Source of the DNA: a virus
Reading direction: 5' to 3' (one strand)
DNA length: 21,085 nucleotides
IMG/VR virus record: IMGVR_UViG_3300025319_000119
Coordinates: 1-21,085 of that record
The notes under the pieces were generated by a model, which saw nothing but the letters and a program-made list of their open reading frames with translations, searched no databases and had not been told where the DNA came from. The position numbers and the translations under genes were made by a program. This document shows positions 20,893 to 21,085 of the stretch, piece by piece (the stretch's first letter is position 1; each line of letters opens with the position of its first letter).

Positions 20893-21085
20893 ATGGCGAC
20901 GAAGGCACCGGCGATCGTGGACATCGAGCTTGTCCGAGGTGACTCGGACGACATCCTTGTCACGATCACCGACGACGCCACGACGCCGAACCTGATCGAC
21001 CTCTCCGTCGCGACCGACGCCACCGCGGGGCGGCCGGCGATCATCCGCTTCGCCGTCAAGAAAGATCCGAGCAAAGAGCCCAACG
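20893..21085 (+). CDS. Ig-like virion protein, N-terminal part (cut by window end)
   Basis: The gene starts at ATG 20893 with AAGGAG at 20878-20883 and is still open at the window end, giving 64 complete codons. The pattern IVDIELVRGDSDDILVTITD, then PNLIDLS and AIIRFAVKKDPS, is that of the BppU-N-like domain seen in phage baseplate and fibre proteins ('hxlxRGDxxxhxhxhxD...pxDLT...hxFxhKxdp'). It supports a baseplate/fibre module at this end. The C-terminal part is outside the window. Confidence 0.75.
   Translation, partial: MATKAPAIVDIELVRGDSDDILVTITDDATTPNLIDLSVATDATAGRPAIIRFAVKKDPSKEPN

Overview
The window is a virion-gene block from a tailed bacteriophage or prophage. Every supported gene is on the + strand, packed with short gaps or 1-8 base overlaps. 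Base composition is high in G+C (about two thirds by eye) with G/C-rich third codon positions. This suggests a high-G+C host such as a myxobacterium, another proteobacterium or an actinomycete, but the sequence does not settle which. The reverse strand carries many long open frames that look like shadows of these genes. I saw no tRNA, rRNA, insertion sequence, integrase, attachment site or CRISPR array.

Layout. Positions 3-44 hold the tail of an upstream gene. Positions 80-2605 encode an unusual His/Ala-rich protein. The head module follows: portal (2618-4348), three small genes (4345-5446), a 1218-residue MuF-type polyprotein (5468-9124), a small zinc-ribbon protein (9124-9345), an intrinsic terminator (9405-9444), prohead protease (9457-10329), probable scaffold (10359-11270), major capsid protein (11323-12765) and a second terminator (12799-12842). 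From 12857 to 18458 lies a run of small to medium virion proteins, mostly unrecognised: a connector-like protein, two proteins sharing an 'NG...DY' beta module, a helical protein and probable adhesin or decoration proteins. From 18461 on come a 51-residue protein, a patatin-like phospholipase, a membrane-anchored coiled-coil protein, an MshEN-like protein, and three beta-rich structural proteins, the last cut by the window end.

How they fit. Portal, protease, scaffold and capsid protein build a HK97-fold procapsid. The MuF polyprotein probably sits at the portal and may carry its extra domains into the new host with the DNA. I see no terminase core, tail tube, sheath, tape measure or endolysin here; they should lie outside the window.

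The most notable item is the polyprotein. Behind the MuF domain it carries an inorganic-pyrophosphatase-like domain with the YGYI and DGE..D signatures. It then has a CxxC/CxxC ribbon, a GHKYI module shared with the 841-residue protein, and a region with the catalytic signatures of a tRNA-guanine transglycosylase (TGT/DpdA) fold. Other points for a second look are the patatin and MshEN proteins, terminators that run straight into ribosome binding sites, an Ig-like insertion in the capsid protein, and a strongly over-represented GATCCAA/TTGGATC word.
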